Shown: one piece after another, positions 17,967-27,184 of the stretch
Layout: each line of letters opens with the position of its first letter
Numbering within the stretch: position 1 is the stretch's first letter
NCBI GenBank assembly: GCA_002694035.1
Contig: NZKY01000026.1
Coordinates: 9,549 to 47,878, forward strand
DNA: 38,330 nucleotides
Direction of reading: 5' to 3'
Source: Opitutia bacterium
GTDB lineage: Bacteria; Verrucomicrobiota; Verrucomicrobiia; Opitutales; Seribacteraceae
Notes under the pieces: generated by a model
Told to the model about the DNA's origin: nothing
What the model saw: the letters and a program-made list of their open reading frames with translations, nothing else
Databases searched by the model: none
Program-made: the position numbers and the translations under genes

Positions 17967-18542
17967 TTAAATTTTATCAACTATTTCATCAGCAAGACCA
18001 TATTCAATAGCCTCCTGTGCATTCAAATAAAAGTCACGATCCGTATCCTGTTGGATTTTCTCTAATGGTTGCCCGGAGGTTCTAGCTAGAATGCCATTTA
18101 GTTCTTCTCTCAGTTTTTCTATTTCTTGTGCCTGGATATTTATATCAACAGCCGCGGCAACCATGCGACCAGTAATCAAGGGTTGATGAATGAGAACCCG
18201 AGAATGAGGGTATAGATAGCGCATTCCTTTAGTTGCTCCGCATAGTAAAATAGATCCCATACTTGCAGCCATTCCAGTAACAACAACTGCAATTGGCGAA
18301 GAAATAAGTTGCATTGTGTCAAAAATAGCCATCCCTGCTGTAATTGATCCCCCCGGAGAATTAATGTAGAAGGTAATTTTTTCTCCAGGTGATTCAGATT
18401 CTAAAAATAGAAGTTTTTCAGTGAGATCTCGGGCTGATCTATCGCTGACTTCTCCCCATAAGAAAATTTTTCTTTCCTCGAGGAATTTACTTTGAATAGC
18501 TTCAGCTACAGAATCGCGTTTTTTATCTTTTTCTTTGGTCAT
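17967..18542 (-). CDS. clpP: ATP-dependent Clp protease proteolytic subunit
   Basis: Serine protease barrel that degrades proteins fed by ClpA/X-type ATPases. The 191 residues include the catalytic Ser in GMAASMGS (about 94), His in SRVLIHQP (about 119) and the Asp in DTDRD near 168. No ClpX gene follows, which is where it is often found; instead clpP closes the fur-suf-rpiB run, 12 nt after rpiB. Its stop is separated by a single base from the stop of the convergent menE. Confidence 0.96.
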   Translation of the reverse strand: MTKEKDKKRDSVAEAIQSKFLEERKIFLWGEVSDRSARDLTEKLLFLESESPGEKITFYINSPGGSITAGMAIFDTMQLISSPIAVVVTGMAASMGSILLCGATKGMRYLYPHSRVLIHQPLITGRMVAAAVDINIQAQEIEKLREELNGILARTSGQPLEKIQQDTDRDFYLNAQEAIEYGLADEIVDKI

Positions 18543-18554
18543 TTAAATATCTAT

Positions 18555-19010
18555 TTAGTCATTTATTTCTAGCATTTTGATTCGCCTTTCATGTCTGCCT
18601 CCCTCAAATGAAGATTTCAGCCATATTTTGACGATATTGAGTGCCATTTCTATTGAAATTTGTCTTTCGCCGATTGATATAAGATTAGCATCGTTATGTT
18701 CTTTGGCAAGTCTTGCAGTTTCTTCAGACCAACATACAGCACAACGAATTCCATTTACCTTATTCGCGGCAATAGCTTCACCGTTGCCACTGCCACCGAG
18801 TACAATCCCGAATGTGCAAAGTTTGTTTGCTACAGCTTCTGCAGTGGGACGAATAAAAATTGGATAATCAACTGATTCATCTGAAAAAGTTCCAAAGTCT
18901 TTAACTTCATACCCTGAAACTTGAAGATACTCTATAATTGCCTGCTTGTACTTGTAACCTGCGTGATCAGAACCTATGGCAACACAAATTTTTTTCGGTT
19001 GGGATTCCAT
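18555..19010 (-). CDS. rpiB: Ribose-5-phosphate isomerase B, Glu-type
   Basis: Interconverts ribose-5-phosphate and ribulose-5-phosphate. The ATG at 19008-19010 puts the start five residues before KKICVAIGSDHAG; a TTG at 19029-19031 would add seven polar residues and cannot be excluded, as neither has a good ribosome site. The active-site strand reads GIVLGGSGNGEAIAANK, the version in actinobacterial RpiB where a Glu is thought to act as the base in place of the Cys of E. coli RpiB. Further matches to that group are ETARLAKEHND and the C-terminal GGRHERRIKML. A LacA/B-type sugar isomerase is the alternative. Confidence 0.9.
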   Translation of the reverse strand: MESQPKKICVAIGSDHAGYKYKQAIIEYLQVSGYEVKDFGTFSDESVDYPIFIRPTAEAVANKLCTFGIVLGGSGNGEAIAANKVNGIRCAVCWSEETARLAKEHNDANLISIGERQISIEMALNIVKIWLKSSFEGGRHERRIKMLEIND

Positions 19011-19049
19011 CTTAAGATTATTTTTGGACAAAATCTCTGAAAAGTGGTT

Positions 19050-19601
19050 TTAAATCAAACCTAATTCCATTTTACCTTCTTCAGACATCATATCTTGGGT
19101 CCATGGTGGGTCCCAAACAATTTCTACTTCGGCATCGTTTATCCCAGAAAGTTCTAAAACTTTATTTTTGACATCCTCTGCAATTACAGGGCCCATTCCA
19201 CAACCGGGTGCCGTGAGAGTAAGGTCTACAAATGCAACTCTTCCTCTATCCTCAGTCTCTTCGATTAATACTTTATAAATTAAACCAAGATCTACGACAT
19301 TAACCGGAATTTCAGGATCAAATACAGTCTTAAGATTTTTGAGTATTTCTTCTTCACTAGCCGGTTGAGCTTTATCATCAGGTTTGTTTGTAGATAGGGT
19401 ATTTTTCTCTTTACCGAGAGCATCAGCATCCTTTGCTGCAATTCTATACATCCCGTTTAAAGTCATAACAGTGTAATTGCCACCTAACAAATGAGTAATA
19501 GTGACTTTATCTCCTTTAGTAAGAACAAATTCTTCTCCATGTGGAATAAGGGTGGCAGACACATCTCGTAACAGCGTTATTTCTTCCTGTGAGTTATTCA
19601 T
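19050..19601 (-). CDS. sufT: SufT-type Fe-S cluster assembly protein (DUF59/MIP18)
   Basis: Auxiliary factor of Fe-S cluster maturation. The 183 residues have an N-terminal SufT-specific part (LLRDVSATLIPHGEEFVLTKGD, YRIAAKDADALG) and a C-terminal MIP18 domain with FDPEIPVNVVDLGLIY, LTLTAPGCGMG with the conserved Cys, and VWDPPWTQDMMSEEG. SufT proteins are typically coded in suf operons and affect delivery of clusters to clients. The ATG lies 9 nt after the sufD stop. Confidence 0.9.
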   Translation of the reverse strand: MNNSQEEITLLRDVSATLIPHGEEFVLTKGDKVTITHLLGGNYTVMTLNGMYRIAAKDADALGKEKNTLSTNKPDDKAQPASEEEILKNLKTVFDPEIPVNVVDLGLIYKVLIEETEDRGRVAFVDLTLTAPGCGMGPVIAEDVKNKVLELSGINDAEVEIVWDPPWTQDMMSEEGKMELGLI

Positions 19602-19610
19602 TGAGAGAAC

Positions 19611-20861
19611 TCAGATTGTAGTATCAAAATGAGCAGATATTTCATTTCTTAATTGATTGAGCAAATCATCATTTTTAATTTTTGAGATCACTTCGTCGAA
19701 AAACCCAAGAACAACGAGTTTTTCACAAGTTCTTTTAGGGATACCTCGACTGAGCAGATAGAAAAGTTCTTGATCATCAATTTTGCTGGTAGTGGCGCCA
19801 TGGCTACACTTCACTTCGTTCGCGAGAATTTCCAAGCCTGGCAAAGAGTCTGCTTCTGCCTCATTACTTAAGAGAAGATTACGGTTAGTTTGAAAGGCGT
19901 CAGTATTTTGGGCCTCAGGATCAACCTTTATCATTCCAGAAAAAACTGATTTTGCTTCATCAAGCAATGCATTTTTAAAAAGAAGATTACTATTAGAATT
20001 CGGTGAAGAATGATGTTGGATGGTCCTTTGGTCAAAAAGTTGTTTATGAATACCAAGACATATCGAAGAGTTATTGAATTCCGCTCCTTCGCCGAATATG
20101 CTTCCTTTAGATTCAATTCTGCTTTGTGAAGATCCTAATTGTACAATAATATTGTTAAATTGAGACCCTTTTTGTAATTCAATATTTTCATGATGAAGAA
20201 ATGTTGATTCATGATTAAGTTTTTGAATTACTACTCTGTTAAATATTGAATTTTCAGATAAAAAAATGTTGGAGGTATTAGAAAGCAATCCGCTTGAGTT
20301 ATCTTCTGATTCGTACCATTCAAGTAATGTGAGTTCAGAGTGGGGTTCCAAAAATATAAAATTCTGTTGGAACCTGCTCTTGTTATTTTGCGGAGCAAAG
20401 TTTGTCGTTTTGAATATGGAATTGCTTTGGAATTGCTTTGGAGCTTTTATTACAAAACCATTCTCAGCAAAAGTGCGACAAAGTAAAAGGTTGGAAATTG
20501 AACCAAGATTTGGTTCAGTTAAATTAGGTAGGTCACTTAATATTGAAGGAGAATCTAAAATAGTCTGATTTAAAGACTCAAAAAATACATTCGAAGTGTC
20601 ATCGCAATTAAGAGTTGATTCTCTCTCCGATTTGGTAAGCTCAGGAAAATTTGAATATCCAAAACGTGAGCGTGGTGAAAATCTCCAATTTTCATCCTTA
20701 AGCCTTTCTTTGGGAAGATCTAAATATTTTTCCCACGATTCTTTTCTGAAATCAACAAGCCAGCCGGGCTCCCAAGATCTTTTTTCAAGGAAAACATCGA
20801 GAAAATCAGATGATAAAAAGTTGCTTTTAGGACTTTCTGATATTTGAGAGGAACTACTCAT
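19611..20861 (-). CDS. sufD: SufD, subunit of the SufBC2D Fe-S scaffold
   Basis: Partner of SufB in the scaffold on which clusters are built. The 416 residues have a diverged N-terminal helical part (RSWEPGWLVDFRKESWEKYL; NWRFSPRSRFGY), a right-handed beta-helix core, and a well-conserved end: EVKCSHGATTSKIDDQELF, then YLLSRGIPKRTCEKLVV. Sequence is less conserved than SufB, as usual. The ATG overlaps the sufB TAA (TAATG). Confidence 0.93.
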   Translation of the reverse strand: MSSSSQISESPKSNFLSSDFLDVFLEKRSWEPGWLVDFRKESWEKYLDLPKERLKDENWRFSPRSRFGYSNFPELTKSERESTLNCDDTSNVFFESLNQTILDSPSILSDLPNLTEPNLGSISNLLLCRTFAENGFVIKAPKQFQSNSIFKTTNFAPQNNKSRFQQNFIFLEPHSELTLLEWYESEDNSSGLLSNTSNIFLSENSIFNRVVIQKLNHESTFLHHENIELQKGSQFNNIIVQLGSSQSRIESKGSIFGEGAEFNNSSICLGIHKQLFDQRTIQHHSSPNSNSNLLFKNALLDEAKSVFSGMIKVDPEAQNTDAFQTNRNLLLSNEAEADSLPGLEILANEVKCSHGATTSKIDDQELFYLLSRGIPKRTCEKLVVLGFFDEVISKIKNDDLLNQLRNEISAHFDTTI

Positions 20862-22270
20862 TACCCAACAGAACCTTCCATTTCTAGATCAATAAGTCTC
20901 TTTAATTCGACACTGTATTCCATAGGGAATTCACGTATTAAATCATTAACAAATCCGTTAACATACATGCTCATTGCTTCAGCTTCTGACAAGCCTCTTT
21001 GTTGCATGTAAAAAATTTGTTCGGCACTAACCTTCGAGACACTAGCTTCGTGCTGGACAGAATTGTCATCTCCTTTGACTGCAATTGCGGGATAAGTATC
21101 AGTCTGGCTCTCGCTGTTGATCAAAAGTGCATCGCATTCGGTATTATTTTTACAGTTCTTTAAATGCCCAGGAATTTGCACAAGTCCACGATATGAGGAT
21201 CGCCCGTTACCGATAGATATTGATTTTGCGATAACATTACTGCTCGTTTCACTAGCCGAATGAATCATCTTTGCTCCAGTATCTTGATGCTGACCATCAT
21301 TAGCTAAAGCTATGGATAATACTTCTCCTCGAGATTTTCTACCTTTCAAAACAACTCCCGGGTACTTCATAGTAAGTTTTGATCCAATATTGCAATCGAT
21401 CCAGCGAACTTCAGCGTTTTCCTCAGCAATGGCTCTTTTAGTCACGAGATTGTAAACATTATTAGACCAATTCTGAACAGTTATGTATTGAATTTTTGAA
21501 CCCTTTAGAGCAACTAATTCGACCACAGCACTGTGAAGGGTGGATGTTTCAAATTTTGGAGCGGTGCAGCCTTCCATGTAGGTGATTTCAGAGCCCTCGT
21601 CTGCAATAATTAAGGTTCTTTCAAATTGACCAAAATTTTCCGCATTAATCCGGAAATATGCCTGTAGGGGTTGAGCTAGTTTGACGCCTGGTGGAACATA
21701 GATGAAGCTACCACCACTAAACACTGCACTGTTTAATGCGGAAAACTTATTGTCTGAACTAGGGATAACTTTACCAAACCATTTTCTGAAAATTTCAGGA
21801 TGATCTTTTAGACCTTCTGTGGGCCCAACAAAAATGACGCCCTCTTTCTCAAGATCTTCTTTCATCCTTGAGTATGCAGCCTCACTGTCGAATTGTGCTT
21901 CAACCCCGGCGAGAAACTTCCTTTCCTGTTCTGGGATTCCAAGTCTTTCAAAGGTTTCTTTTATGTCATCAGGTACCTCATCCCAAGTCCTGCTTGGTTG
22001 CTGACCTTGGGCCAGATAATAGCGGATAACATCAAAGTCTATATTTTCTAAATCTTTAGATGCCCAGTGGGTAGGCATAGGTTTCTTTTCAAAAATAGAC
22101 AGAGCTTTCAAACGATGGTCCAAAACCCAGTTTTCTTCATTTTTAACTTCCGAGATATATTTAATAACTTCAGCAGAAAGTCCGATACCAGCATCAAAAG
22201 CATAACTGGAAGTAGGGTAGTGAAAATTTCCTTTTTCACGGTCAATTTCGATATTAGAAGGTTTAATCAT
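20861..22270 (-). CDS. sufB: SufB, Fe-S scaffold subunit
   Basis: Main scaffold subunit of the SufBCD complex. I use the ATG at 22268-22270 (469 residues, [18 protein letters not shown]); a longer frame from a TTG at 22306 would read through the end of sufC. Conserved blocks include [24 protein letters not shown] with conserved Cys, [34 protein letters not shown] and [20 protein letters not shown]. Placed 5 nt after sufC and overlapping sufD. Confidence 0.96.
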   Translation of the reverse strand: MIKPSNIEIDREKGNFHYPTSSYAFDAGIGLSAEVIKYISEVKNEENWVLDHRLKALSIFEKKPMPTHWASKDLENIDFDVIRYYLAQGQQPSRTWDEVPDDIKETFERLGIPEQERKFLAGVEAQFDSEAAYSRMKEDLEKEGVIFVGPTEGLKDHPEIFRKWFGKVIPSSDNKFSALNSAVFSGGSFIYVPPGVKLAQPLQAYFRINAENFGQFERTLIIADEGSEITYMEGCTAPKFETSTLHSAVVELVALKGSKIQYITVQNWSNNVYNLVTKRAIAEENAEVRWIDCNIGSKLTMKYPGVVLKGRKSRGEVLSIALANDGQHQDTGAKMIHSASETSSNVIAKSISIGNGRSSYRGLVQIPGHLKNCKNNTECDALLINSESQTDTYPAIAVKGDDNSVQHEASVSKVSAEQIFYMQQRGLSEAEAMSMYVNGFVNDLIREFPMEYSVELKRLIDLEMEGSVG

Positions 22271-22275
22271 AACTT

Positions 22276-23031
22276 TTACGCAACAACAGCTTCGTTTTTG
22301 ATCCAATCATAGCCATTCTTTTCAAGTTCAATAGCGAGATTCTTATCCCCAGTTCTGACGATCTTGCCGTCCCACATTACATGAACTTTGTCTGGCACGA
22401 TGTATTCAAGAAGCCTTTGGTAGTGAGTAATCACAAGGATACCTCGGCCTGAGTTTTTCATTGAATTAACTCCTTCTGAAACGACTCTCAAAGCATCAAT
22501 ATCTAAACCACTGTCAGTTTCATCTAGAATACAGTATTTAGGTTCAAGCATTGACATTTGCAAAATTTCACATCTTTTCTTTTCTCCACCGGAAAACCCT
22601 TCGTTCATAGACCTTGAGGTAAAAGTTTTATCAATCCCTAGGCTTTCCATTTTAGAATAAAGTTTTTTGTAGTAATCTACTGCCTTTATACTATCACCTT
22701 TCGGGAGCCTTGCTTGTAAGGCTGCTCTTATGAAATTTGCAATACTTACACCCGGTACTTCAACGGGATATTGAAAGGCAAGAAAAAGACCTTCGCGAGA
22801 AATTTCGTCAGGTTCCAAGCCTAAAAGTTCAGTTTCATCCATTTTTGCGGATCCAGAAATAACTTCGTAATCAGGATGTCCTGCTAAAACTTTAGATAAA
22901 GTACTCTTTCCACTTCCATTAGGGCCCATTATTGCATGAACCTCTCCTTTGGGAATCGTGAGGCAAAGATCTTTAAGAATAGACTGATCCTCAATTTTTA
23001 CATTTAGATTTTTGATTTCAATAGAGTTCAT
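22276..23031 (-). CDS. sufC: SufC, ATPase of the Fe-S assembly scaffold
   Basis: ABC-type cytosolic ATPase that remodels SufBD. The ATG at 23029-23031 gives 251 residues starting [13 protein letters not shown]; the open frame extends another 34 codons upstream, but that part lies over the end of fur and does not look like SufC. Motifs: Walker [21 protein letters not shown], signature [12 protein letters not shown], Walker [13 protein letters not shown], and the H-loop in [13 protein letters not shown]. Encoded 22 nt after fur. Confidence 0.96.
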   Translation of the reverse strand: MNSIEIKNLNVKIEDQSILKDLCLTIPKGEVHAIMGPNGSGKSTLSKVLAGHPDYEVISGSAKMDETELLGLEPDEISREGLFLAFQYPVEVPGVSIANFIRAALQARLPKGDSIKAVDYYKKLYSKMESLGIDKTFTSRSMNEGFSGGEKKRCEILQMSMLEPKYCILDETDSGLDIDALRVVSEGVNSMKNSGRGILVITHYQRLLEYIVPDKVHVMWDGKIVRTGDKNLAIELEKNGYDWIKNEAVVA

Positions 23032-23053
23032 TAATAAGAAAAAACGGATATGA

Positions 23054-23479
23054 TCATAAAGAATTGCCGACAAATGATAATTCAAAATTTTCAGCACTAA
23101 AGCCTTCGGGCAGAACGGCATGCAAAGACTCAATTGATTTTGTGTCTAATGCGATATCAAAGATATCTCCAGACTGTTTGCATTTAAAATGGGCATGGGG
23201 TCTAAGATTAGGGCAGAATCTGCTGGGAGCTCGGTCAAAATTAACCTGTCGTACCAATCCACAGTCGACTAAAGTTTCCAAGCAATTATAGACGGTAGCG
23301 AGCGAGATAGTAGGTAAGTTTTTGCGTACTCTAGTTAAAACATCATCTGCTGTCGGGTGATCGGTTTTTGCAAGAATAACGGAATAAACCGAAGATCTCT
23401 GTTTTGTTGACCTGAGACCGTTTTGAGAAAGGGCGGTATTCAGGGATATTTTTTGCTTTTTTGTGAGGTTTGAAGACAC
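23054..23479 (-). CDS. Fur-family metalloregulator with atypical metal sites
   Basis: DNA-binding repressor of the Fur/PerR superfamily, 141 residues. It has a winged helix ([20 protein letters not shown], then [20 protein letters not shown]) and a dimerisation domain with [16 protein letters not shown]. Compared with PerR, both His of the HxH and the late Asp are kept, but the ligand usually Asp/Glu before it is Cys (SRFCPN). The structural-zinc CxxC is broken (C-K-Q-S) and no C-terminal Cys pair exists. It starts with GTG; a perfect palindromic box lies 40 nt upstream and the suf genes follow, so autoregulation and control of Fe-S assembly are likely. Whether it senses iron, heme or peroxide is open. 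Confidence 0.9.
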   Translation of the reverse strand: MSSNLTKKQKISLNTALSQNGLRSTKQRSSVYSVILAKTDHPTADDVLTRVRKNLPTISLATVYNCLETLVDCGLVRQVNFDRAPSRFCPNLRPHAHFKCKQSGDIFDIALDTKSIESLHAVLPEGFSAENFELSFVGNSL

Positions 23480-23518
23480 ATTATGTAACTTATAGCAAAA
23501 TCTGTTAACTTCAAGCGG

Positions 23519-23539
23519 TAATTAGAATTATTCTAATTA
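23519..23539. promoter_or_regulatory. Fur/PerR-box-like palindrome upstream of fur-suf
   Basis: A perfect 10-1-10 inverted repeat centred on 23529. Its core TTAGAAT-T-ATTCTAA has the 7-1-7 form known for Fur and Per boxes (Per consensus TTATAAT-N-ATTATAA). It ends 40 nt before the GTG of the Fur-family gene. A TATAAG hexamer closer to the gene (about 23489-23494, minus strand) could be a -10 element, placing the box near the -35. There is no T-run, so a terminator for the lipoprotein gene is unlikely. Confidence 0.7.
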
Positions 23540-23555
23540 TTGTTTGTGTTTTTTA

Positions 23556-23834
23556 CTAATAGTCGGTGAAGGTAAAAAGTCCCCAAAGGAAAGTAGTTTT
23601 ATGACCACTAAAATCTCGCCTATACCACACCTCTTCGGATTGCAAACGAATGGTTCCTGCGTCTACGGGAGCAAATGAATTGGGAGTATGGGTGACTGCC
23701 CCCGCTATGTTAATATCAGATGAAACATATTTTTTGAATCCAGGAAAAACCTTACATCCACTGGTAGAAAAGCAAATCAACAATAGAACAAATGTTGCTA
23801 ATGTTTTAAAAGTTTTAGCTTTGTTGGATAGCAT
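23556..23834 (-). CDS. Small putative lipoprotein of unknown function
   Basis: Encodes 92 residues. A basic start is followed by a hydrophobic stretch (about 11-21) and STSGC with the probable lipidated Cys at 27, fitting a signal peptidase II site, although the -3 residue is Thr. The mature part is about 65 residues with INIAGAVTHTPN, TIRLQSEEVWYRRDFSG, and an aromatic end LWGLFTFTDY. I recognise no named family. It stands alone, divergent from glyQS (107-nt gap) and upstream of fur; the palindrome at 23519-23539 lies just downstream. Confidence 0.7.
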   Translation of the reverse strand: MLSNKAKTFKTLATFVLLLICFSTSGCKVFPGFKKYVSSDINIAGAVTHTPNSFAPVDAGTIRLQSEEVWYRRDFSGHKTTFLWGLFTFTDY

Positions 23835-23941
23835 GTTTCAATAAAAATAAGCTAGGGCACTTAAGTCAACTTACAATTCTAGTGTAATTTATTAAGAGTT
23901 GGATGTTGTAGATTTTTTACTAAACCCTATCATTAAAATCT
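23835..23941. promoter_or_regulatory. Divergent promoter region, lipoprotein / glyQS
   Basis: A 107-nt AT-rich gap between two divergent starts must drive both. No T-box-like leader (no specifier hairpin or terminator/antiterminator pair) is apparent before the tRNA synthetase, and no exact promoter boxes can be assigned with confidence. Confidence 0.4.
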
Positions 23942-25447
23942 ATGTCAAATAGTACATCACTTATAGATGAGATTGTATCATTGTGTAAAAGAAGGGGATT
24001 TGTTTTTCAATCTTCTGAAATTTATGGAGGGATAAATGGTTTTTTTGATTATGGACCTCTTGGAGTTGAGTTGCGCAAAAATATTAAAGACGCGTGGTGG
24101 GAAGACATGGTAAGACGAAGGGATGACATGGTTGGTTTGGATTCTAGTGTAATAATGAATCCAAAAATTTGGAAAGCGTCTGGTCATGTTGACGGTTTTT
24201 CAGATCCTATGGTTGACTGTAAAGATTCTAAGATGCGTTATCGGGCGGATCAGATTTTTGCTGCTAATATATCTGTAAGTGGAGACTCCTTAGGGTGGAT
24301 TTGCTTGATTGAAAGTGTAGATTTGGATGAAGAGGCCCAGAAAAAGGCCGAGTTATTAAAAAGAAAAGCTCAAAAGCAAGGTGTTTTAGATGCAATAGTT
24401 CTTAGACCTTTTGATGAACTTTCTGCCGAAGAACAAAAAATGGTACCATCTCCCGCAACTGGCAAAGTAGGCACTTTAACCGAGCCAAGAGATTTTAATA
24501 TGATGTTTGAAACAAATGTTGGTGCGTTGAAAGATGCTTCCTCAGTCGCCTATCTGAGACCAGAAACTGCTCAAGGGATTTTTTCAAATTTCAAAAATAT
24601 TGTTGATACTGGTAGAGTTAAAATCCCATTTGGAATAGCTCAAATTGGAAAGGCCTTTAGGAATGAAATTACTCCTCGAAATTTTATTTTCCGGTCTCGG
24701 GAATTTGAACAAATGGAAATTGAGTACTTTATTCCCCCTGATGAAGAATTATGGCCTAAATTTCATAGAAAATGGATCGATGAACGAAAAGCGTGGTTTA
24801 ATTCAATTGGATTAACATCAGATATGCTTGGCGAGGAAGTTCATCCGAAAGAGAAACTTGCTCATTACGCGAAAGCCTGTACCGACATAACATTCAAATT
24901 TCCATTTGGTGAACATGAATTAGAAGGAATTGCTGCTAGAGGAAATTTTGATCTCACTCAACATCAGGACCATTCAGGTAAAAATTTGGAGATTTTTGAT
25001 GAGGAAAGAAAGATAAAATATTTACCGCATGTCATCGAGCCTAGTCTGGGTGTTGATCGTACTTTTCTTGCTGTAATATGTTCATCATATCACATTGATG
25101 AGGTTGACGGAGAGAAAAGGACGGTATTGCGTTTTCACCCTAGGGTAGCACCAGTCAAAGTGGGAGTTTTTCCACTCGTTAAAAATAAGCCAGAGTTGGT
25201 CGAAAAAGCTCGAAATTTGTATAGTAAGTTACGACGGAAATGGAATGTAATATACGATCACGGAGGTGCGATTGGCCGAAGGTATCGCAGGATTGATGAG
25301 ATTGGAGTCCCATTTGGTGTAACCGTCGATTTCGAAAGTATTGAAGGGGACGGTACGGTTACTCTTCGTGATCGAGATTCAACTAAACAAGAAAGATTAT
25401 CTGAACACGAATTAGTTTCATATCTAGAAGATAAAATAGATCCTTAG
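23942..25447 (+). CDS. glyQS: Glycyl-tRNA synthetase, single-chain (alpha2) type
   Basis: Charges tRNA-Gly. The 501 residues match the single-subunit dimeric GlyRS rather than the two-gene alpha2beta2 kind. Blocks: [29 protein letters not shown] at the N-terminus, [13 protein letters not shown], motif 2 [31 protein letters not shown], motif 3 [12 protein letters not shown], and a C-terminal anticodon-binding domain ending around [11 protein letters not shown]. The ATG directly follows an AT-rich leader with no ribosome site. The TAG stop overlaps the stop codon of the convergent recJ. Confidence 0.96.
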   Translation: MSNSTSLIDEIVSLCKRRGFVFQSSEIYGGINGFFDYGPLGVELRKNIKDAWWEDMVRRRDDMVGLDSSVIMNPKIWKASGHVDGFSDPMVDCKDSKMRYRADQIFAANISVSGDSLGWICLIESVDLDEEAQKKAELLKRKAQKQGVLDAIVLRPFDELSAEEQKMVPSPATGKVGTLTEPRDFNMMFETNVGALKDASSVAYLRPETAQGIFSNFKNIVDTGRVKIPFGIAQIGKAFRNEITPRNFIFRSREFEQMEIEYFIPPDEELWPKFHRKWIDERKAWFNSIGLTSDMLGEEVHPKEKLAHYAKACTDITFKFPFGEHELEGIAARGNFDLTQHQDHSGKNLEIFDEERKIKYLPHVIEPSLGVDRTFLAVICSSYHIDEVDGEKRTVLRFHPRVAPVKVGVFPLVKNKPELVEKARNLYSKLRRKWNVIYDHGGAIGRRYRRIDEIGVPFGVTVDFESIEGDGTVTLRDRDSTKQERLSEHELVSYLEDKIDP

Positions 25448-27159
25448 TCACTTAATTTCCAGTCCTCAAGAATCATCTGAATTCTTTCTCGGCCATTCCA
25501 TGAATTTATTTTAAGCTTGAAGGCTAAATCTAAATTGTCAGAAACAGGAGGCATTCTGTCAGCCATGTTCCAAGCTATACCAGATATGTTATCAGTGCCG
25601 TTATTAACAGTAAACTGAAAGTGCTCACCTGATCCAACTTTTTTGGGTGCATGAATTAATTTAATTTTTTTGATAGTTAATATGGGTTCTGGATTACCCT
25701 GACCAAAAGGTGCCATTCTGTTCAAATCTTGAATAAGTCGGAAATTCAAATCTTGTTTTTTAATATTAGTTGAAATCTTGATTGATGGTTCCTGAAGTAA
25801 GTTTTCTAAATTTTTGGAAATTTCTTCCGTAAACTTCTTTCGAAAATCTCTAATTAAATCACCTTTCACTGTTAAGCCAACAGCAGCGGGGTGACCTCCC
25901 CAGTGAACTAACAAGTGCTTACATTTTTCTAAACATTTAACTAAGTTTATGCCTGGAACTCCTCGTCCAGATCCCTTAAAGTCAGGTCCTGATTTGGCCA
26001 AGACAACGCAAGGTTTACTTAATAAATTTGCAAGCTTACCGGCAACAATTCCAACAACTCCTGGATTCCACTTTTCACTTTCTTCGAATGCGACAACAGC
26101 AGGAAGTTTGGAGAATTGTTGTTCAGCTTGAAGTAATGCTTGTTGTGTGATGATTGTCTCAATCCCTTTTCTTTCGTTATTAAAGGTTTCAATCTCTTTC
26201 GCTAATGAGCTACATGTCTCATCATTTTTTTCCATAAGGAGAGAAACTGCGACTTCTGGGCTATCAAGCCTTCCGCATGCATTCAATCTCGGAGCAATTT
26301 TGAAAGAAACATCTTCACTTTCAATTTTATTTAAATTTAATTTTGCTTCTTTAAATAATGCGTTAAGCCCTGATTCTTTATTTTTTGCCAAATATCTTAA
26401 GCCGTGGAATGCAATGATTCGGTTTTCATGGTTTAATGGTACGAGATCAGCAATTGTACCAAGGCAACTTAGAGAAAGAAAGTCTTTAGGATCAATTTGA
26501 AAGGCTTTTTGAAAACCCTGTTCCCTTGAATATTTAACAAGTCCATGTACAAGTTTAAAGGCAAGGCCAGCGGTGCAAAGGAATTTCCATGGTTTATCCT
26601 TATTTTCTTTTAAATGAGGATTAACCTGGATTATGTTTTCCGAAATTCTTTCTTTTGCCTGGTGATGATCAACAACAATAAGATCGATGTTTCTATCTTG
26701 TAAAAACTTTGCTTCTTTTTGGGAATTTGTCCCACAATCTAGTGCAATTACTAGTTGAATTTTATTATTTTCTAAACCTCTAGAAAGGACTTCAAGAGTT
26801 AAGCCATAGCCTTCATCTTTTCTTTTTGGAATGACATATTTTGCTTTGAGACCAAAATCCTTTAGAAGCTTTTTAATAATAACAGTCGATGTTATTCCAT
26901 CGACATCATAATCGCCGACCAACAATATGTTTTCATTTTTTTCGATTGCCTTATGGATTCTTTTTACGGCATCAAATAATCCATTGATATCAAATGGATC
27001 TGTTAAATTGGCAAGCTTGGGGGATAAAAAAGAAATAGCTTCCGATTTTATTTTAATTCCCGATGAGATCAGGAATTTAGATAATACTTTTGAAATGTTT
27101 AATTCTTTGGAAAAGAAATCAACTTTACTTTCTTCAAACTGATCCTCGATCCATTGCAT
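25444..27159 (-). CDS. recJ: Single-stranded-DNA-specific exonuclease RecJ
   Basis: 5'-3' exonuclease of recombination and mismatch repair. The 571 residues (E. coli 577) contain the DHH metal motifs: DYDVDG (83-88), ALDCGTNS near 140, VDHHQAKE (164-166 for DHH), [16 protein letters not shown]; the DHHA1 part [18 protein letters not shown] and [11 protein letters not shown]; and a C-terminal OB-fold. ATG start 25 nt after secDF, so it is probably the last gene of the DUF445-mscS-yajC-secDF-recJ run. Confidence 0.95.
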   Translation of the reverse strand: MQWIEDQFEESKVDFFSKELNISKVLSKFLISSGIKIKSEAISFLSPKLANLTDPFDINGLFDAVKRIHKAIEKNENILLVGDYDVDGITSTVIIKKLLKDFGLKAKYVIPKRKDEGYGLTLEVLSRGLENNKIQLVIALDCGTNSQKEAKFLQDRNIDLIVVDHHQAKERISENIIQVNPHLKENKDKPWKFLCTAGLAFKLVHGLVKYSREQGFQKAFQIDPKDFLSLSCLGTIADLVPLNHENRIIAFHGLRYLAKNKESGLNALFKEAKLNLNKIESEDVSFKIAPRLNACGRLDSPEVAVSLLMEKNDETCSSLAKEIETFNNERKGIETIITQQALLQAEQQFSKLPAVVAFEESEKWNPGVVGIVAGKLANLLSKPCVVLAKSGPDFKGSGRGVPGINLVKCLEKCKHLLVHWGGHPAAVGLTVKGDLIRDFRKKFTEEISKNLENLLQEPSIKISTNIKKQDLNFRLIQDLNRMAPFGQGNPEPILTIKKIKLIHAPKKVGSGEHFQFTVNNGTDNISGIAWNMADRMPPVSDNLDLAFKLKINSWNGRERIQMILEDWKLSD

Positions 27160-27184
27160 TCAATGATAAACAGGGAGTGTATGA

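Noticed and set aside
22271-22306. Longer sufB start at a TTG
   Set aside because: The extra 12 residues run through the end of sufC and are Cys-rich and unlike SufB; the ATG at 22270 gives the standard N-terminus.
23032-23133. Longer sufC start
   Set aside because: The added 34 residues overlap the 3' end of fur in another frame and have no SufC similarity; the ATG at 23031 begins the first strand of the ABC domain.
23835-23941. T-box riboswitch before glyQS
   Set aside because: The gap is only 107 nt and shows neither the conserved T-box element nor a terminator/antiterminator pair.
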